Both the position numbers and the translations under genes were made by a program. DNA of 64,000 bases, taken from NCBI RefSeq assembly GCF_050624435.1, contig NC_134546.1, positions 79,525,700 through 79,589,699 of the forward strand, written 5' to 3'. Source of the DNA: Tenrec ecaudatus (taxonomy: Eukaryota; Chordata; Mammalia; Afrosoricida; Tenrecidae). Numbering within the stretch: position 1 is the first letter of the stretch; each line of letters begins with the position of its first letter. Below are positions 22,781-35,495 of the stretch, in pieces. The notes beneath the pieces are model-generated. The model did no database searches, had not been told where the DNA came from, and saw only the letters and a list, made by a program, of their open reading frames with translations.

Positions 22781-23429
22781 TTCCCTTGTCCCAGTGTGTC
22801 AGAAAGACAGAAGCCCTGAGTCCATGTACATATTGGCCTTGAATGAGAATATGTATACGAACAATATTTTTATTTAATAATCTTTTCTGTGCCCTTGCAG
22901 TAATTTTGTTCATATATATGTGTGTGAACATTATATTAAATAAATATCCTGTCAATTAACATTTTCATTGTTGTTGTAATGTGCCACTGATTTACTTCAA
23001 ATATCGTGCTCAATGGGGAAAATTGATAGCATTCTCCTTGCAAACCTTGGCAAACATTTTTCCTATCACCACTCTTATTTGCCTTTGTGCTGGAAATCTT
23101 AGTGAGAATTATTACATGACAAAACGACTTAAAAGGAATACAAGTGGTCAAACAAAAAGAACTTCTCTCATTATTCAGATATAATTTTATATATAGGAAA
23201 AAAAGACAAAAGTTTGTGTGAAGTAATAAAAATATTCAACAGTGTGGCAGGCATGATATAAGAGTAACAGAAAAAAATAATCAAAAGGATTCCTCTATAC
23301 TAATGAAGAGAACTCTGGGGAAAAGCAATGAGGTAAATAATATCATTTACAGGAGCCACACAAATGATGAAGTAACCAGGAGCAAAACAATGCAGTGAAA
23401 TAAAAAATATGTGTGCAAAGAAAATCATA

Positions 23430-23656
23430 GAATACTGAAGTCAGAATGTTCCCTAGAGGCCAGGATGACAAGACTTTGTTGCACATATTTTGGGCATGTT
23501 ATCAGAAGAGAACAGTTGCTGGAATAAAATGCCAGGCTTGGTAAAGTATAGGGGCAGCAAAAAAAGAAGAAGGCTCTCAACAGAATGGATTGACAGTAGT
23601 TTCCACAATGGGCTCAAGCATCAGAACAAGTACGAGAGTAGCACTCTGGGCAGTGA
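23430..23656 (+). mobile_element. RTE 3' part split by a retrocopy
   Basis: Plus-strand RTE text (CAGAATGTTCCCTAGAGGCCAGG...GGGCAGTGA) is interrupted at 23657. The RTE tail resumes at 24592 (GGGGTCGCTATCAGTCAG...GGCACCTAAGAACAAC) and ends near 24655. Confidence 0.8.
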
Positions 23657-23663
23657 TGCCTCC

Positions 23664-24584
23664 CACTTTTTAAAAAATTTATTTTTAAAATTTTATTTAT
23701 TTTTAATTTATTTTATTTTACTAGGCAAAACATTTTACTAACCTGTTTCAAATTTTATTCCCAGGCTTCTTAAGCGTATCTGGCTGCAAAGAATGAGTCA
23801 TGTATAAGAAAAAATGTAAAAGAGCTGCAAAGTCCGAAAGGCTTGGGTTTAAAAATATTAGAGATCTAGATTTTATCAGATGCATACACAAAACAAATTT
23901 AAAAAGCAGTGATATAAAATAGTAGCTCCAAGTCATTTCCTAAAATTTCATCTTCCCCAGAAGCAGACTCAAATCAGTGAACCTCATTCTTGGATGCCTC
24001 ATCAAAGTTCTCCACAAGTTCTGGAACCTCCTCCTCATCATCATCTTCTCCTGTAGCAAGTGGGGCCTTTCCATCCATAGATTGTTTTGGGAGTGCTTCA
24101 CCCAGTCTCCATAAGCTAGTCAGGCTGTCTGTGACCAGCTGGTTCAAGATGCTGGGGAGCATCTCTGTCAGCTGCTTTGTCTCAGCATGGCCGGTGATGG
24201 TGAAGGTGTTCGCAGCCAGTGATGCTTGGACTTTGGGGTTGTTAAAGTGGATCACTGTTCCCTGGTTTGTAAACATATTCACCTCTTCAATACCAGAGAC
24301 ATCGTTTACCCTGAGCTTCTTGAAGGAGCACTGTAGCTTTTTGTCATCTGCTGTGGCTGTTCTGGGAACCACCATCTTCTTTCTGCGGGCAGTTCCTGTC
24401 CAACCAATGCGCACTTGTGCCTGCAGTTTGGAGTGTTTCTCTTGATTCATGATCGTCTCTTTCATCTTGTTGGAGTGGAAATGGGGCCGTGCGGGAAACT
24501 AGGGCTGGCACTCAGGGGGTCTTTGCAGACCAACTGAGATTAGGCGCGCACACGCGGGAACGCAAGATGGCAGCTAGAGGGACT
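23664..24584 (-). pseudogene. BTF3: BTF3 processed retrocopy with intact reading frame
   Basis: BTF3 is the beta subunit of the nascent-polypeptide-associated complex, which binds nascent chains at the ribosome exit. The minus-strand frame 24465-23974 encodes 163 residues from [20 protein letters not shown] through the NAC core ([40 protein letters not shown]) to [12 protein letters not shown]. This is the full BTF3b-length protein without introns or stops. Retrocopy signs are a 3' UTR (23740-23973), an A-rich mutated tail (23664-23735), 5' UTR-like sequence to 24584, and a short direct repeat TGCCTCC at 23657-23663 and 24585-24591. Substitutions lie at otherwise conserved sites (for example [16 protein letters not shown]), so it is probably not under strong constraint. 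No promoter is evident. Confidence 0.92.
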
Positions 24585-24659
24585 TGCCTCCTGTTTTGCG
24601 TGGGGTCGCTATCAGTCAGAAACCAATTTAATGGCACCTAAGAACAACAAGAAACCCAA

Positions 24660-25550
24660 AGAGACCTACACAAATGGAAGAATAGTCCATGTTCATGGAT
24701 ATGAGTCAATATCATATGAATAGAAATGTTCATCACAACAATCTTTAACTGCAACACAATACCGACCAAATGACAACTTCATTCTACAGAGAAATGCTAA
24801 ATGTAATTACCAATGTCAAATTAAGAGGTAAGAAATGCAGGATAAGCAATAAACTCCAAAAGAAGAAGAAGAAAGTAAGATCCCTCTTACTATGTAATTT
24901 CAAAAAATATTGCACAGCCACAGTAAACACAATGGCATGATTTTCAGGAAAAAATAGAAAACCCTTAAATTAAAAATGATATATATATTTAATGGGAAAA
25001 AAGATAAATAGCCTTACACTGATAATGATAACCCACTTAAAAATAAGAAAATTAAAACCACAAAAAATATACTGGAGAAGAAGCAGAGAGTTCGGAACTC
25101 TTAACCACTGTTACTGGTGGTCCCATACCCCTCTGCAATACTCTATGGTGATACTACAAACAAATGGGATAATAAATTGCATGCAATCCATCAAAATTTT
25201 AGTGGATTCATATCCTAAAGAAGTGAGATGGCGTGATATGGACAGACATATGCACTTCCATGTTCATCAGAGCGCTGTTCACAATATCAAGAAATTGGAA
25301 ATAACCCAAAAGCCCATCTGTAGAAAATTGGATAAAGAAACTTTGGTACATACACACAATGGGATACAGGACATGTCTAAAAAATACTGGAGAAACTACA
25401 AAGCACATCATATCATGACACAGACTGTAAAATATTATACTGACTGAAACTAGATAATCACAAAAGGGAAAATACTATATGAGACCAGCATAAACACGAA
25501 CACAGAGTCTGACAACTGTGCTGAGATCATGTAATCATTTAATGACATCC
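24660..25550 (+). mobile_element. Old L1 ORF2/3' fragment
   Basis: Diverged L1 text on the plus strand. Near 25290-25360 it reads IKKLEITQKPICRKLDKETLVHTHNG, the counterpart of the L1 C-terminal stretch at about 57800-57870 of the complete element. Many stops are present. It is far older than the L1s with clean tails. Confidence 0.7.
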
Positions 25551-25559
25551 CAGGCAATG

Positions 25560-26520
25560 TTGTGCTATGACTGTCTAATGCTTATGTATTATTTATCACA
25601 CTCTAATTTGTGCATTTAAGAAAACAAAACAAAACACCACATCTTTAGCTCAGGCTCTATCATGGATGGGGGCACTTTGCAAATAACAGGAAATGGGAAA
25701 GGGCTAATAGCTTGTGACATTCAGCACCGTCCCAGGGTTACTTCAACTTAGTAGGGTCTCCAGCAATGGTGTTATTAAAGGAACTGAACTGTTCTGTTGA
25801 ACTTAAAGCTGAAACTCCCTGGTGTGGGAGGCACAGATGATTGCTGTCCCCAAATCATGGGCTTCAGAGTATGATCCAAGGATTTCAAATGGTAAACCCA
25901 AGATCAGAGTAGGGAATGTTATTAGAGGGTCAATTCTGTGGCTGAAGTTTTCTCTTTGCTCTGAACTCCAAAACTTCAGTCCTCTAGTCATGTTCTGTTG
26001 TTGATTTTCCTTTTATCTTGACTTTGGATTTGCCAAGAAAAAACATTCACCTTAAGTTTCAGCACACTCAGGTGTATTCCATGATTATTATTCATGAGGA
26101 CTGTTAGTTTTGGGGTGGGTCTTTGCTAAAGGGAGGGGTGATTAATCTGATCTGACTTGCCATCATTCTTATGGAGACATTGTGAACGTAGTTCTGTGCT
26201 AGGGCCTTACAAACATCCATGTCTCCTCCTCAGAGCACATACAGGGGGAAAAGGTAACCGGAGCCCAGACAGAAACCTCAATGTAACAAAAGGATTGGGT
26301 CCCGGAGTTCCTCAGAACCCACAAAAGAGTGGGGCCCTCAGGAGAGTAAAAACTAGGAAGACTTGGAGACTATGAACGGTTGTGAAAAAAATTGTGACTT
26401 ATACCCTCTTCCAACAAGAAAATGTTCTCTGCTTTTGACTTACACATTCTTCTTACTTTCTCTTCCTGGGTGTATGTGTGCTCTTATGTGTACTTTATGT
26501 CCATGTGTTTGTGTTTTCTT
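25560..26520. other. Unassigned spacer
   Basis: No gene, V remnant or recognised repeat is seen. Confidence 0.5.
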
Positions 26521-26524
26521 TTAA

Positions 26525-27550
26525 AAAAATCATTTTATTAGGGGCTCATACAACTCTTATCACAATCCATACATACATCAATTGTGTAAAGCACATTTGT
26601 ACATTCATTGCCCTTATCATTCTCAAAACATTTGCTCTCCACTTAAGCCCCTGGCATCAGGTCCTCATTTTTCCCCTCCCTCCCCTCTCCTCCCTTCTTC
26701 ATAAAACCTTGATAATTTATAAATCATTATTTTGTCATGTTTTATACTGTCTGATGTCTCCCTTCACCCACTTTTCTGTTGTCCATGCCCCAGGGAGGAG
26801 GTGATACATAGATTCTTGTAATCAGTTCCCCCTTTCCACCCCACATTCCTTCCACCCTCCGCGAATTGCCAGTGTCAGCACTGGTCCTGAAGTGATCATC
26901 CACCCTGGATTCCCGGTGTTTCTAGTTCCTATCTGTACCAGTGAACATACTGTGGTCTAGCCAGATTTGTAAGGTATAATTGAGATCATGATGTTGGGGG
27001 TGGGGGGTAGGAAGCATTTAGGAACAGAGTAAAGTTGTATGTTTTATCATTGCTACACTGCACCCTGACTGGCTTGTCTCCTCCTTGCGACCCTTCTGTA
27101 AGGGGATGTCCAATTGCATACAGATGAATTTTGGGTCTCCACTCCGTACTCTCCCTCATTCACAAAGATGTAATTTTTTTGTTCTGATGATGCCTGATCC
27201 CTGATCCCTTTGACACCTCATGATCACGCAGGCTGTAGGGTTTCTTCCATGTGGGTTTTGTTGCTTCTGAGCTAGATCGCCGCTTCTTTATTTTCAAGTC
27301 TTTAGGACCCCAGATGCTGTATCCTTTGATAGCTGGCTCCCATCAGCTTTCTTTGCCACATTTGCTTATGCACCCATTTGTCTTCAGCAATAATATTATG
27401 GAGATGAGCGCACAATGATAAGATTTTTTGTTCTTTGATGCCTTGTACCTGATCCCTTTGGCACCTTGGTATCATGCAGGCTGATGTGCTTTTTTCCATA
27501 GGGGCTTTGTTGCTTCTGAGCTAGATGGCCGCTTCTTTACCTTCAAGCTT
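26525..27550 (-). mobile_element. 5'-truncated L1 3' UTR
   Basis: It starts with the reverse-complement tail (CATTTTATTAGGGGCTCATA), runs through the UTR and ends inside a second copy of the roughly 200-bp module (27200-27415, then 27430-27548). No clear target-site duplication was found. It is more diverged than the copy at 20151. Confidence 0.8.
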
Positions 27551-27799
27551 GGCCTGATTTCTGCAGAGTCTCTCAGGTATGTGTTACTCAGTCACCATCT
27601 TCTCAGAACTCCCTGTGCTTATGTTTTTAATATCTAGAACTCAAAGAACTACATTAAAAATCAACTATTGATTGCAATATAGAAAAATTCTATGGGAGAA
27701 ATAATGAATGATTCAGTAACCATCTACAGAAGATCAAAAGGTTACATACAGATACGGTACCATAAGGTACTAGTCAACAGTTCACCATTTCAAGAGCTA

Positions 27800-29280
27800 G
27801 CATACGAGCATGAACCTCTGTGAATGAAGGAAAAAGTTAAAGGTATTTGTCAAAAACTGGGCCCTGGATAGGGGAATGCCAATTGAAATGTTCCAACAAG
27901 CAGATGAAACACCGTAAGCACTGACTCCTCTATGCTATGAAATATTTAAGACAGTGATACATAATTGAGCTCATTCAAAAGAAAAGTTACCCAACAGAAT
28001 TTTCAGATATAGAATAATATCATTGAGAGCAAGCAAAATCATCCAACAATAGTTGCAGCAATACATTGACAGGGGGCTGCCAGAAGTTCAGGACAGATTC
28101 AGAGAGGACGTGGAACAACATTAATTCTGTCAGCTGGGTCTTGGCTGAAAGCAGAGTTTATTAGAAAGAATGTTTATTTGTGTTCTACTTACTATGCCAT
28201 GACATTTTACTATATGGACCACAAAAAAACCACAGAGAGCCTTGAGGAGGAAAGGAACTCCAGAACACTTCATTGTGCTCAGGCAGAACTTGTATACGGA
28301 TCAAGAGCGAGTTCAACCAAGAGAACAAGTGCATACTGCCTGGTTCAAATCACAAAAGGTGTGTCATAGGGTAGTATCCTCTCACCATATGTGTTGAATA
28401 TATACATTGAGCAAATAATCAAAGAAGCAGGTTCCTGTGAAGAAGATTGTGCATCAGTTTGGAGGAAAGCTTATTAACTATCTTCAATATGCAGATGACA
28501 AAACCTTGCTTGCTGAAAGTGAAGAGGACTTGAAGCACTTGGTGAATATCACTGATTGTAGCTCACAGCTTGGGTTACAACTCAAAGTAAAGAAAACCAG
28601 AATGCTCACAACTTACTCATAGGTCACGTCATGATAAATAGAACAAAGTGAGAAGTTATCAAGGATTATGTCTTGCTTGGACCCACAATCAATACTCATG
28701 GAAGCAGAAGTCAAAATATAAGATGACACGTTGAATATGGTAAATATGCTGCATAAGAACTCTTTAGAGCCTTGATAAACAAGGATATTACTTTTGAGGA
28801 CTGAGGTGTGCTTGACTCAACTCGTATGCATGTGAAAGTTGGACATTGCTCGTATGCATGTGAAAGTTGGACATTGAATAACCAAGACCGAGGAAGAGTC
28901 AATATGTTTGAATTGTGGGGCTGATGAGAAATAGTGGGAATTTCAAGGGCTGCTGAGAAGAAAAAAAAAATCGGTCTTGGAAGAAGTATGGTTGTAATGC
29001 TCCTTACAGGCAAGGATGATGGTGCTCCATCTTAAGAAATTTGAGCATGTTTTCAGGGCAGAACACTACTGGAAAGGACGTCATGCATTGTAAATTAGAG
29101 GAGCAGAGCAAAAGAGGTAGAGGACCAAGGAGATGAATCGATACTGTGGCTGCAACAATGTGCTAAAAAATATGGACAATTGGGAGGATGCTCCAGGACC
29201 GGATAGTGTTTTGTTTAATTGTGCATAGCACATCTGTGGGTGGAAAGAAACTCACTGGCACCCAAGAACAAAAACAACAT
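27800..29280 (+). mobile_element. RTE retroposon with RT active-site remnant
   Basis: Plus-strand RTE covering much of the RT domain to the tail. Around 28490-28540 it reads LINYLQYADDKTLLAESEED, so the YADD catalytic box and the following helix are recognisable. Earlier text (about 28060-28180) matches the QYIDRGLPEVQDRFREDVEQ region. Frames are broken many times. A 28-bp perfect tandem duplication sits at 28821-28876. The element ends in the usual CACTGGCACCCAAGAAC tail. Confidence 0.82.
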
Positions 29281-29479
29281 CAAAATATGAAGGTCTTTGT
29301 TCTTGAAATTCCCAACATTTTGGTCTGTTCACTTCTATGTTACTCTGTGATGACTAGAAAATGACTAGGGACACTCATTGTGCATAAGAAAGAGCTTGAT
29401 ATCAACAATTAATTGTTTATCAAGGAAACATCCTAGCCCAGTGCTGTGTTGTTTAAACCTGTTGGTCTCTCTCCAGGAT

Positions 29480-29740
29480 GCCAGTTCCCCATGCTTTCTC
29501 CCCTCAGACGCCCAACTCAGCCATTTTCTTGCAGGGCAACTGAGTACATGGTCTTCTACTGACCTCGCCAAGATGGCGTCCAGTGCTGCAACCAAGTGGT
29601 CAGTTGGCGGGGACTTAGTCGCTAGCCAACCTCGTCTAGATGAAGTACCCTCCCGGCTCCTTCGGGGTTTACCGGCTAGTCCTGCCCTGCTCCCATGGTT
29701 GGTCCCGCCCAGGTTCCCATGGTCGGACCCGCCCTGTTGT
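29480..29740. other. Unidentified CpG-rich block
   Basis: This short block is richer in CpG than its surroundings and contains CCAAGATGGCGTCC (YY1-type box) near 29567. It stops abruptly where an L1 tail begins at 29745. It could be part of an LTR or of an L1 5' end. No reading frame in it is recognised. Confidence 0.35.
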
Positions 29741-29744
29741 TTTT

Positions 29745-30145
29745 TTTTAAACGTTTTATTAGGGGCTCATACAACTCTTATCACAATTAATTATGTAAAG
29801 CACATCTGTACATTCATTGCTCTCATCATTTTCAAATCATTTGATCTCCACTTAAGCCCTTGGCATCAGGTCCTCTTTTTTTTCCCCTCCGTCCTCCCTC
29901 CTCCTTCCCTCATGAACCCTTGATAATTTATAAATTATTATTTTGTCATATCTTGCACTGTCCAATGTCTCCCTTCACCCACTTTTCTGTTGTCTGTCCT
30001 CCAGGGAGAGGTCACATGTAGATCCTTGTAATCTGTTCCCTGTTTCCAACCCACTGTCCCTCTACCCTCCCAGTATCGCCACTCACACCAATGGTCCTGA
30101 GGGGATCTTCCGCCCTGGATTCCCTGTGTGTCCAGTTCCAACCTG
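29745..30145 (-). mobile_element. Short L1 3' end
   Basis: Terminal about 400 bp of the L1 3' UTR in reverse orientation, starting TTTTATTAGGGGCTCATA. The target-site duplication is not clear. Confidence 0.8.
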
Positions 30146-30559
30146 AATTTATTTTTTAAAAAGAATGAAAATAGAAACAACCTATGTGTCCCAAGAGAGA
30201 TGAATAAATTGTGGTATACACATTTTCATGCTCTAAGATGTTGAGCACTAGAATCAATTCATGCTGCCTAGCTCTAAACGTACACCCTGCAGTTGCTTGT
30301 CCCAACTCAGCTTCCTCTGGCATGAAGGCAGTCAGGTGTTCCTTTGCAAATAATCATGAGCAAAGCCTGAGCTACTGTCAATTTCAAAAGAGAACAAATA
30401 AGCATATCTTGAAATGTTTCATTATATTATTAGTATTTTTTTCTGCCATTTCTCCTAGAAAATATATTTTTAAATGACAGGTTTTTCTGTTCTAAATTAT
30501 GAAGAAATTTTATCCTCATTTGTCCTAAATTATCTGCCCCTAAGACAGCTCGAGCATAG

Positions 30560-30665
30560 AACAATGTGTACTCATGGCGCTGTGGCAGACAGTGTTCTGT
30601 TCTGCTGTGCATAGGGTCCCTGTGGGTCAGAACTGACTCAGTAGCACCTATCCACAACAACCACC
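30560..30665 (+). repeat. RTE/AfroSINE tail
   Basis: The text GTGTTCTGTTCTGCTGTGCATAGGGTCCCTGTGGGTCAG ends in a GTAGCACCTATCCACAAC tail, as in the RTE copies here. The following 30670-31600 shows no gene. Confidence 0.7.
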
Positions 30666-31629
30666 ACAATTACCACATGACCCAGAACTCCAATCATTTC
30701 TTCATTCAGGACACGATGTTTTAGTGGGAAGAAGGCATTCAAACTGCCCAATAATTGGTCTACTTCCTGTCAGGACCCCTATCCTGGGGGGGTCATCTTA
30801 TAGAAATCCTTAAAGGCTATGGTATGATGACCAGGGCTCATATGAAAAAGTTTTAAGCAAATGGAAAATTGCACCAGTGAGAAAGAGACCAAAGAAGCTG
30901 TGCAAAGTATAAAACTTTTACCTTTCATGACTTTGTACTTATTCTTCAAGGGGAGCAAGAGCTACCCTGATCATTTAATTTGAAAACTTTTGCTCATCCA
31001 CTCTCCAATCTTAATCTTGCCCCTTCCAAAATCTCAAAGGATATTGAGAAGGAACATGCTGTGAATCCCTCACAGATATAGAAACTTCAGTTTGTATATT
31101 TCTGTTTGTAGTATTATTCCTATAAAACAGAGACATACCACTATAATCGTGTGTGTTGTGTTTTAATACAACAATAAAATGAATTAATGTGTGATAATAA
31201 TTTAGCATAGAACAGTCACATAAAACATATTTCTAAGGTTATTATCCTTGTGACCTTCACAACACACCTAAAACACTCAGATCTGTTCTAGGAACAGAAC
31301 ACGAATATCTCAGAAGTCATGCATCTTCATTTATTGTTATGCAGTAAAAGGGCTGGCAAATCCACCCTCCTTTGTTGATGAAAGCCAACACAGCCCCAAC
31401 CCTACAGTTCTGGAAGTGCTCCTGGATTCTCAGGAGTCCCTATTCAGTGATCAGAACTGAGCACAACACAGACAGCATGAGTCTGTGCTGAAAGGGGTTT
31501 TTCCTTGTTGCTATTTTAACAGGTAATTCAAAACATTTTTTAAGTCGAGAACAAGTTTGTGTGCCTAGGCGTTGAGTGAGAAACATGGTGAATATGTTTG
31601 ATAGTTTTCTAACCCAGGATAGCTCTGCT

Positions 31630-31933
31630 TGCATATGTACAGCAAGTGGAGTATGGGGGTACTTGAGGCAGACTGGGGCATCTCTGAGACTCCCCTTTAC
31701 AACCCCTAGATTTCTCTTCAGTAGCTATGCCATGATCTGTGGGTCCACCAGTTTTGGGGAAGGACCTGGAATGGGCCTCACGTATTAGTATCGGGGGTGG
31801 TGGTACATACTACAAAGACTCTGTGAAAGGGTCGACTCACTATCTCCAATGAAAACTCTAAGAACATGCTGTATCTGCGTATGAACAGCCTGCAATTCGA
31901 GGAGACGCCTTTGTATTTCTGTGTTGCTACCAT
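31630..31933 (+). pseudogene. IGHV: IGHV3-like pseudogene, leaderless
   Basis: FR1 to FR3 of an IGHV3 exon can be followed. An ETGASLRLP-like FR1 keeps LRLPFTTPRFLFSSYAM, where the first Cys position is Phe. CDR2 reads [15 protein letters not shown] after frameshifts, and FR3 ends [20 protein letters not shown] with the second Cys present. Several 1-base shifts break the frame. No leader exon or octamer was found upstream. The RSS is decayed: CACAGCC at 31934-31940, 23 bases, ATACAAGAC. The 3' flank resembles other IGHV3 flanks. Confidence 0.82.
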
Positions 31934-32099
31934 CACAGCCAGGAGAAATCAGATTGTACCAGGATACAAGACTGACCTACAAGCAGGAAACAGGCCCCCA
32001 GGGGGCGTTCACGACCTACAGAGCACAGGTCTCAGGTCCAGGAGCAGGTGCAAATGGAGGTTGAGGGGTGCTTTCCTATTGTGATATTGGCATTCTTCT

Positions 32100-32735
32100 C
32101 CATCTCTCATTTTCCCTCAGAGAATCTCTTTATATAAATTACCATGCTGTGCCAATTTCTGATATTTCCTACATTTAAAAAGTTGTATTATAACAAGACA
32201 ACATTCTTCAGATAAATCAGCCTGCTTTTTGTTGAGGAAAATGATTCTGCCAGATGGTCCTCAAGATCAGCGTCCAGATGAAACTCAGGGAGACTTGGAG
32301 ATTTGGTCTAATGAGATTGAGGGAAGATGGAGCGATTGGGTGCTGTGAGAGGATAAACATTTTAATTGGATCAGAAAAACTGGTTATGCAAACTCTTCAA
32401 ATGATGCCTGAAGAGAAAGGCTTGGTGATGTATTTCTGAAAAGACAGACTAAGAGTAGAGGCTTCCATAGAATTCCCTGATTATGTCATTGAGTTCCAGG
32501 CTAGAGTTATGCAGGCGGCAAGGTAGGGAACAAACCATATGAAAACAGAATGTGGCTCCCATATGACTCTCATCTTCAGTAGGAAGTGTGCAGGTTGCAC
32601 TCAGCATTGGTCCAAAGTTTCTTTGTGTCTTTCTCTATTTTCTGTCTCACTTGTTCAGCAAGATGACATGATATTTGAATGTTTATCTTTCCCCATGCAA
32701 GTTTGTTCACATTCTCAATATGCCATGTTCACGGA
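32100..32735. other. V 3' flank and unassigned spacer
   Basis: No gene is seen; the first part resembles IGHV3 flanks. Confidence 0.45.
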
Positions 32736-32739
32736 CAAG

Positions 32740-33080
32740 GATGCTCAAGAACAAGGAAACATCAATACTACCAAATGTTATATTTCAGGATTTCAATTAA
32801 ATCCTGATCCAAATGACAACTTAATCTTTTAAATAAATGGAAAAAATAATTACTCACTTTACACGAAGAATCCTAGGATAATCAAGGGACCCAAAATGAT
32901 TGATATCAATGTAGGGGGCCCAACACAAACTAACCTCAAAATTATTACACAGTCAGAGCTGTCGAAAAAGCCTGGTAATCGTACACTGATAGGTATATTA
33001 ACCAATAGAAGAGGGCATTCATACACTGTCAAACAGAGCAAAGGAAGTACACACAAATAAGGCAACATAGATGAGAGTGA
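32740..33080 (+). mobile_element. Old L1 ORF2 fragment
   Basis: Diverged L1 text. Clauses such as AAATGGAAAAAATAATTACTC and AGCCTGGTAATCGTACACTGATAG correspond in order to L1 ORF2 downstream of RT. No open frame remains. Confidence 0.5.
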
Positions 33081-33099
33081 CATAAAATTCAGACATTGA

Positions 33100-35380
33100 T
33101 GTGCATCAAAAGAGCAAAAAGGGAAGTCAAGCAACAAATAAAAAACAAAAAGCTGCAGTGTTGTATGTCTATTCTGTGTACAACAATTGACAACTGGAGC
33201 AAATATGACTGGATTTTCCTTGGAACCAAAGGGTCTATCATTTCCACCTTTCAGAATTATGAGAGTTGCAATACACCTTGGTTAAGTGACCGACCAAGCC
33301 CAACCCCAGGAGATGGGGGACTTCAAAACAAACCTAGAACATCTGAGTCTAGAGTTCAATGTGTTGCTTCTTGAGAGTGCAGGGAGCACTCAGGAGCTCA
33401 TTGAGAACATATGTACCCAACCTGTTAGGAAAGTGATGTGCAGATGGGTAATGTCATGAGGTTGACACTTATGGAGACCCTTACTAACCACTGCTATGAA
33501 ATTATCTGAGATGATCGTGGCAGTCAAACTGAGAGATGGTTGTGACCTGAAGTAGTGTGTAGTTACATCACGGTCTCAAGCTTAAACTGGTCAGACAAGC
33601 ATCAAGAGCAGACGCTGTGATGGCGGTTTGGTGAAATGAACAGGATCAAGTGATGTTCTGCAAGTGTGCATATGAAAAGGGAACTGACTCAATGATCACC
33701 AAACGAAAACTGCTAGACTGTCCTGTGATTGGACCCCTGGATTTTAGTGAAATCAATGCATCTTCACTTCAAAACAATTGCTTATACGTTTCAGCAAATT
33801 CTGGCCCAAAGAAATCCAGGTGACCAACACCTTGTGCTTGCTTTTCCCCACTGTAAAAAGATATATTAATTTGGAGATATACAGATTCTAATTCACCAGG
33901 AAATGAGTGGTGTCAACCCTATGTCTGGAAAAATATGTTTTAAACTTTGTTAGGAGGAAGGAAACTGAATGGGAATTGAGCTTTAAAACTGCATGTTTAG
34001 AGATAGTGTCACAGTTTCTATAGTCAATAATATGAACATTTTTTCAAAATTAGGCAATCCTTGAGTTTAGTGAATAAATGTAAGGTGAGACAAATGAGTA
34101 GTTGTGATGGGGTTGTGCCCAGAGCACAAATGGAGAGGCTATCACTGGTTGGAGATGCTCACATTTCAATTGAACCAGAGCTTCCTGGGTAAGGGACATT
34201 TATAAGAGTGTCTACACTCATTCTCTAAATGTTGAGAATCAGCTGCATGGATAGATCTAATTTGAATGACAAGTGAAAATGTCTTTTGATTCAAGATGTA
34301 AACTACCGTTCTTGGCTCTTATTCATATTTTGATCCTGTTTTTAAATGACTATTTTCCATTTACTGCTCTCTTGAATTTTTGCACTGAAATCTTGCATTT
34401 TTAGAAGCTACAGAGTTGAATACTGTCTTGTCTGGGGCCCAACTTTTCTAGGTGGTATGTTCTTCCCTGAGACCCTATGCCACTTGAATCTCTATTTACA
34501 CTGAGGTTGACCTCGATCATCAGGCTCATGGATGGAGCGTGTGTTTTGCATGTAAGAGCAGTGGGGTTGGTGAAGACCATGGCCCAAGGTCGGAAAAATC
34601 CTAGCTGGATAAGGTTAGTAGGGGACAATGCCGACTGGAAACATTCTGCCAGAGGCTTCAGGTCATATTACATAAATAAACTGCAAAGCTAGGAGTGGAG
34701 CGTGTACTTTGGGCAGAGTGCCTGGTTTACCCTTTCCTGGCCTTCAGAATTTGAACTGAATAGAACCCTCCACCACGTGATTCATTTCCTGAAATATTCA
34801 TGAATTTTTGTTGGACGTTGCAGTGATTCTCGGAACCCAGAAGCATGAGGGGATCTCCTCAAGGGAGGAGTGAGTGGAAATTGGAACTGAATGGCTGCGT
34901 AGAAGAGATGGATATTTGAGGAATTATCAACCCCAACTCCTTGGGACTAATCTGGTATGCATGCTTCTCAAAGATGTTGCTTCCACACAAGGAAAACTAT
35001 GAAGTACTGTGAGGAGGTTAATTGGGTGCACAGAAAAATAAATAAGAGATCTTGAAGAGTCTGAGGTCTGAAGGTATCTTGAGGTCCAATTTCCAATTGA
35101 TGTTTTCAACAAACTATATCCTGCCCACTCTCTAGGGCACAGGACAGAGAGGAGTCCAAGGCAGGACAGGTGCTATGGGGGGCTAGAGGAAGAGAACACT
35201 GAGCTCAGAAATCCTGGGACTTCCTTTGACGTCTCCCACACACCTCTTGGGGGAAAACCTCTTCTCACTATCAACTAACATGCTTATGATTTCAAACAAT
35301 GGGTTACCCTACAATGGGATCAGAAGGAAGAGGGGAGTCTCATCTCTATCACTTTTTGTTTATAAGATCAGGGCTCCCTC
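33100..35380. other. Unassigned spacer upstream of IGHV4-like pseudogene
   Basis: About 2.3 kb with no gene, V remnant or recognised repeat. Short open frames here have no family features. Confidence 0.45.
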
Positions 35381-35382
35381 AC

Positions 35383-35390
35383 ATGTAAAT
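35383..35390 (+). promoter_or_regulatory. Octamer-like element of IGHV4-like pseudogene
   Basis: ATGTAAAT (7 of 8 to ATGCAAAT) about 105 bp upstream of the leader ATG at 35496. Confidence 0.6.
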
Positions 35391-35495
35391 TATTCTCAGG
35401 CACTAGGGTACAATTTCACCCTTAGGCTGGAAAAGCTATCAATTCTCTTCAGACAAGGCTTTGTGTCTCTTGGGAATCAGAACTGCAGTCTAAAG

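Noticed and set aside
33290-33340. Nonamer-like AAAACAAACC suggesting an RSS
   Set aside because: No heptamer at 12 or 23 bases and no V-like text before it.
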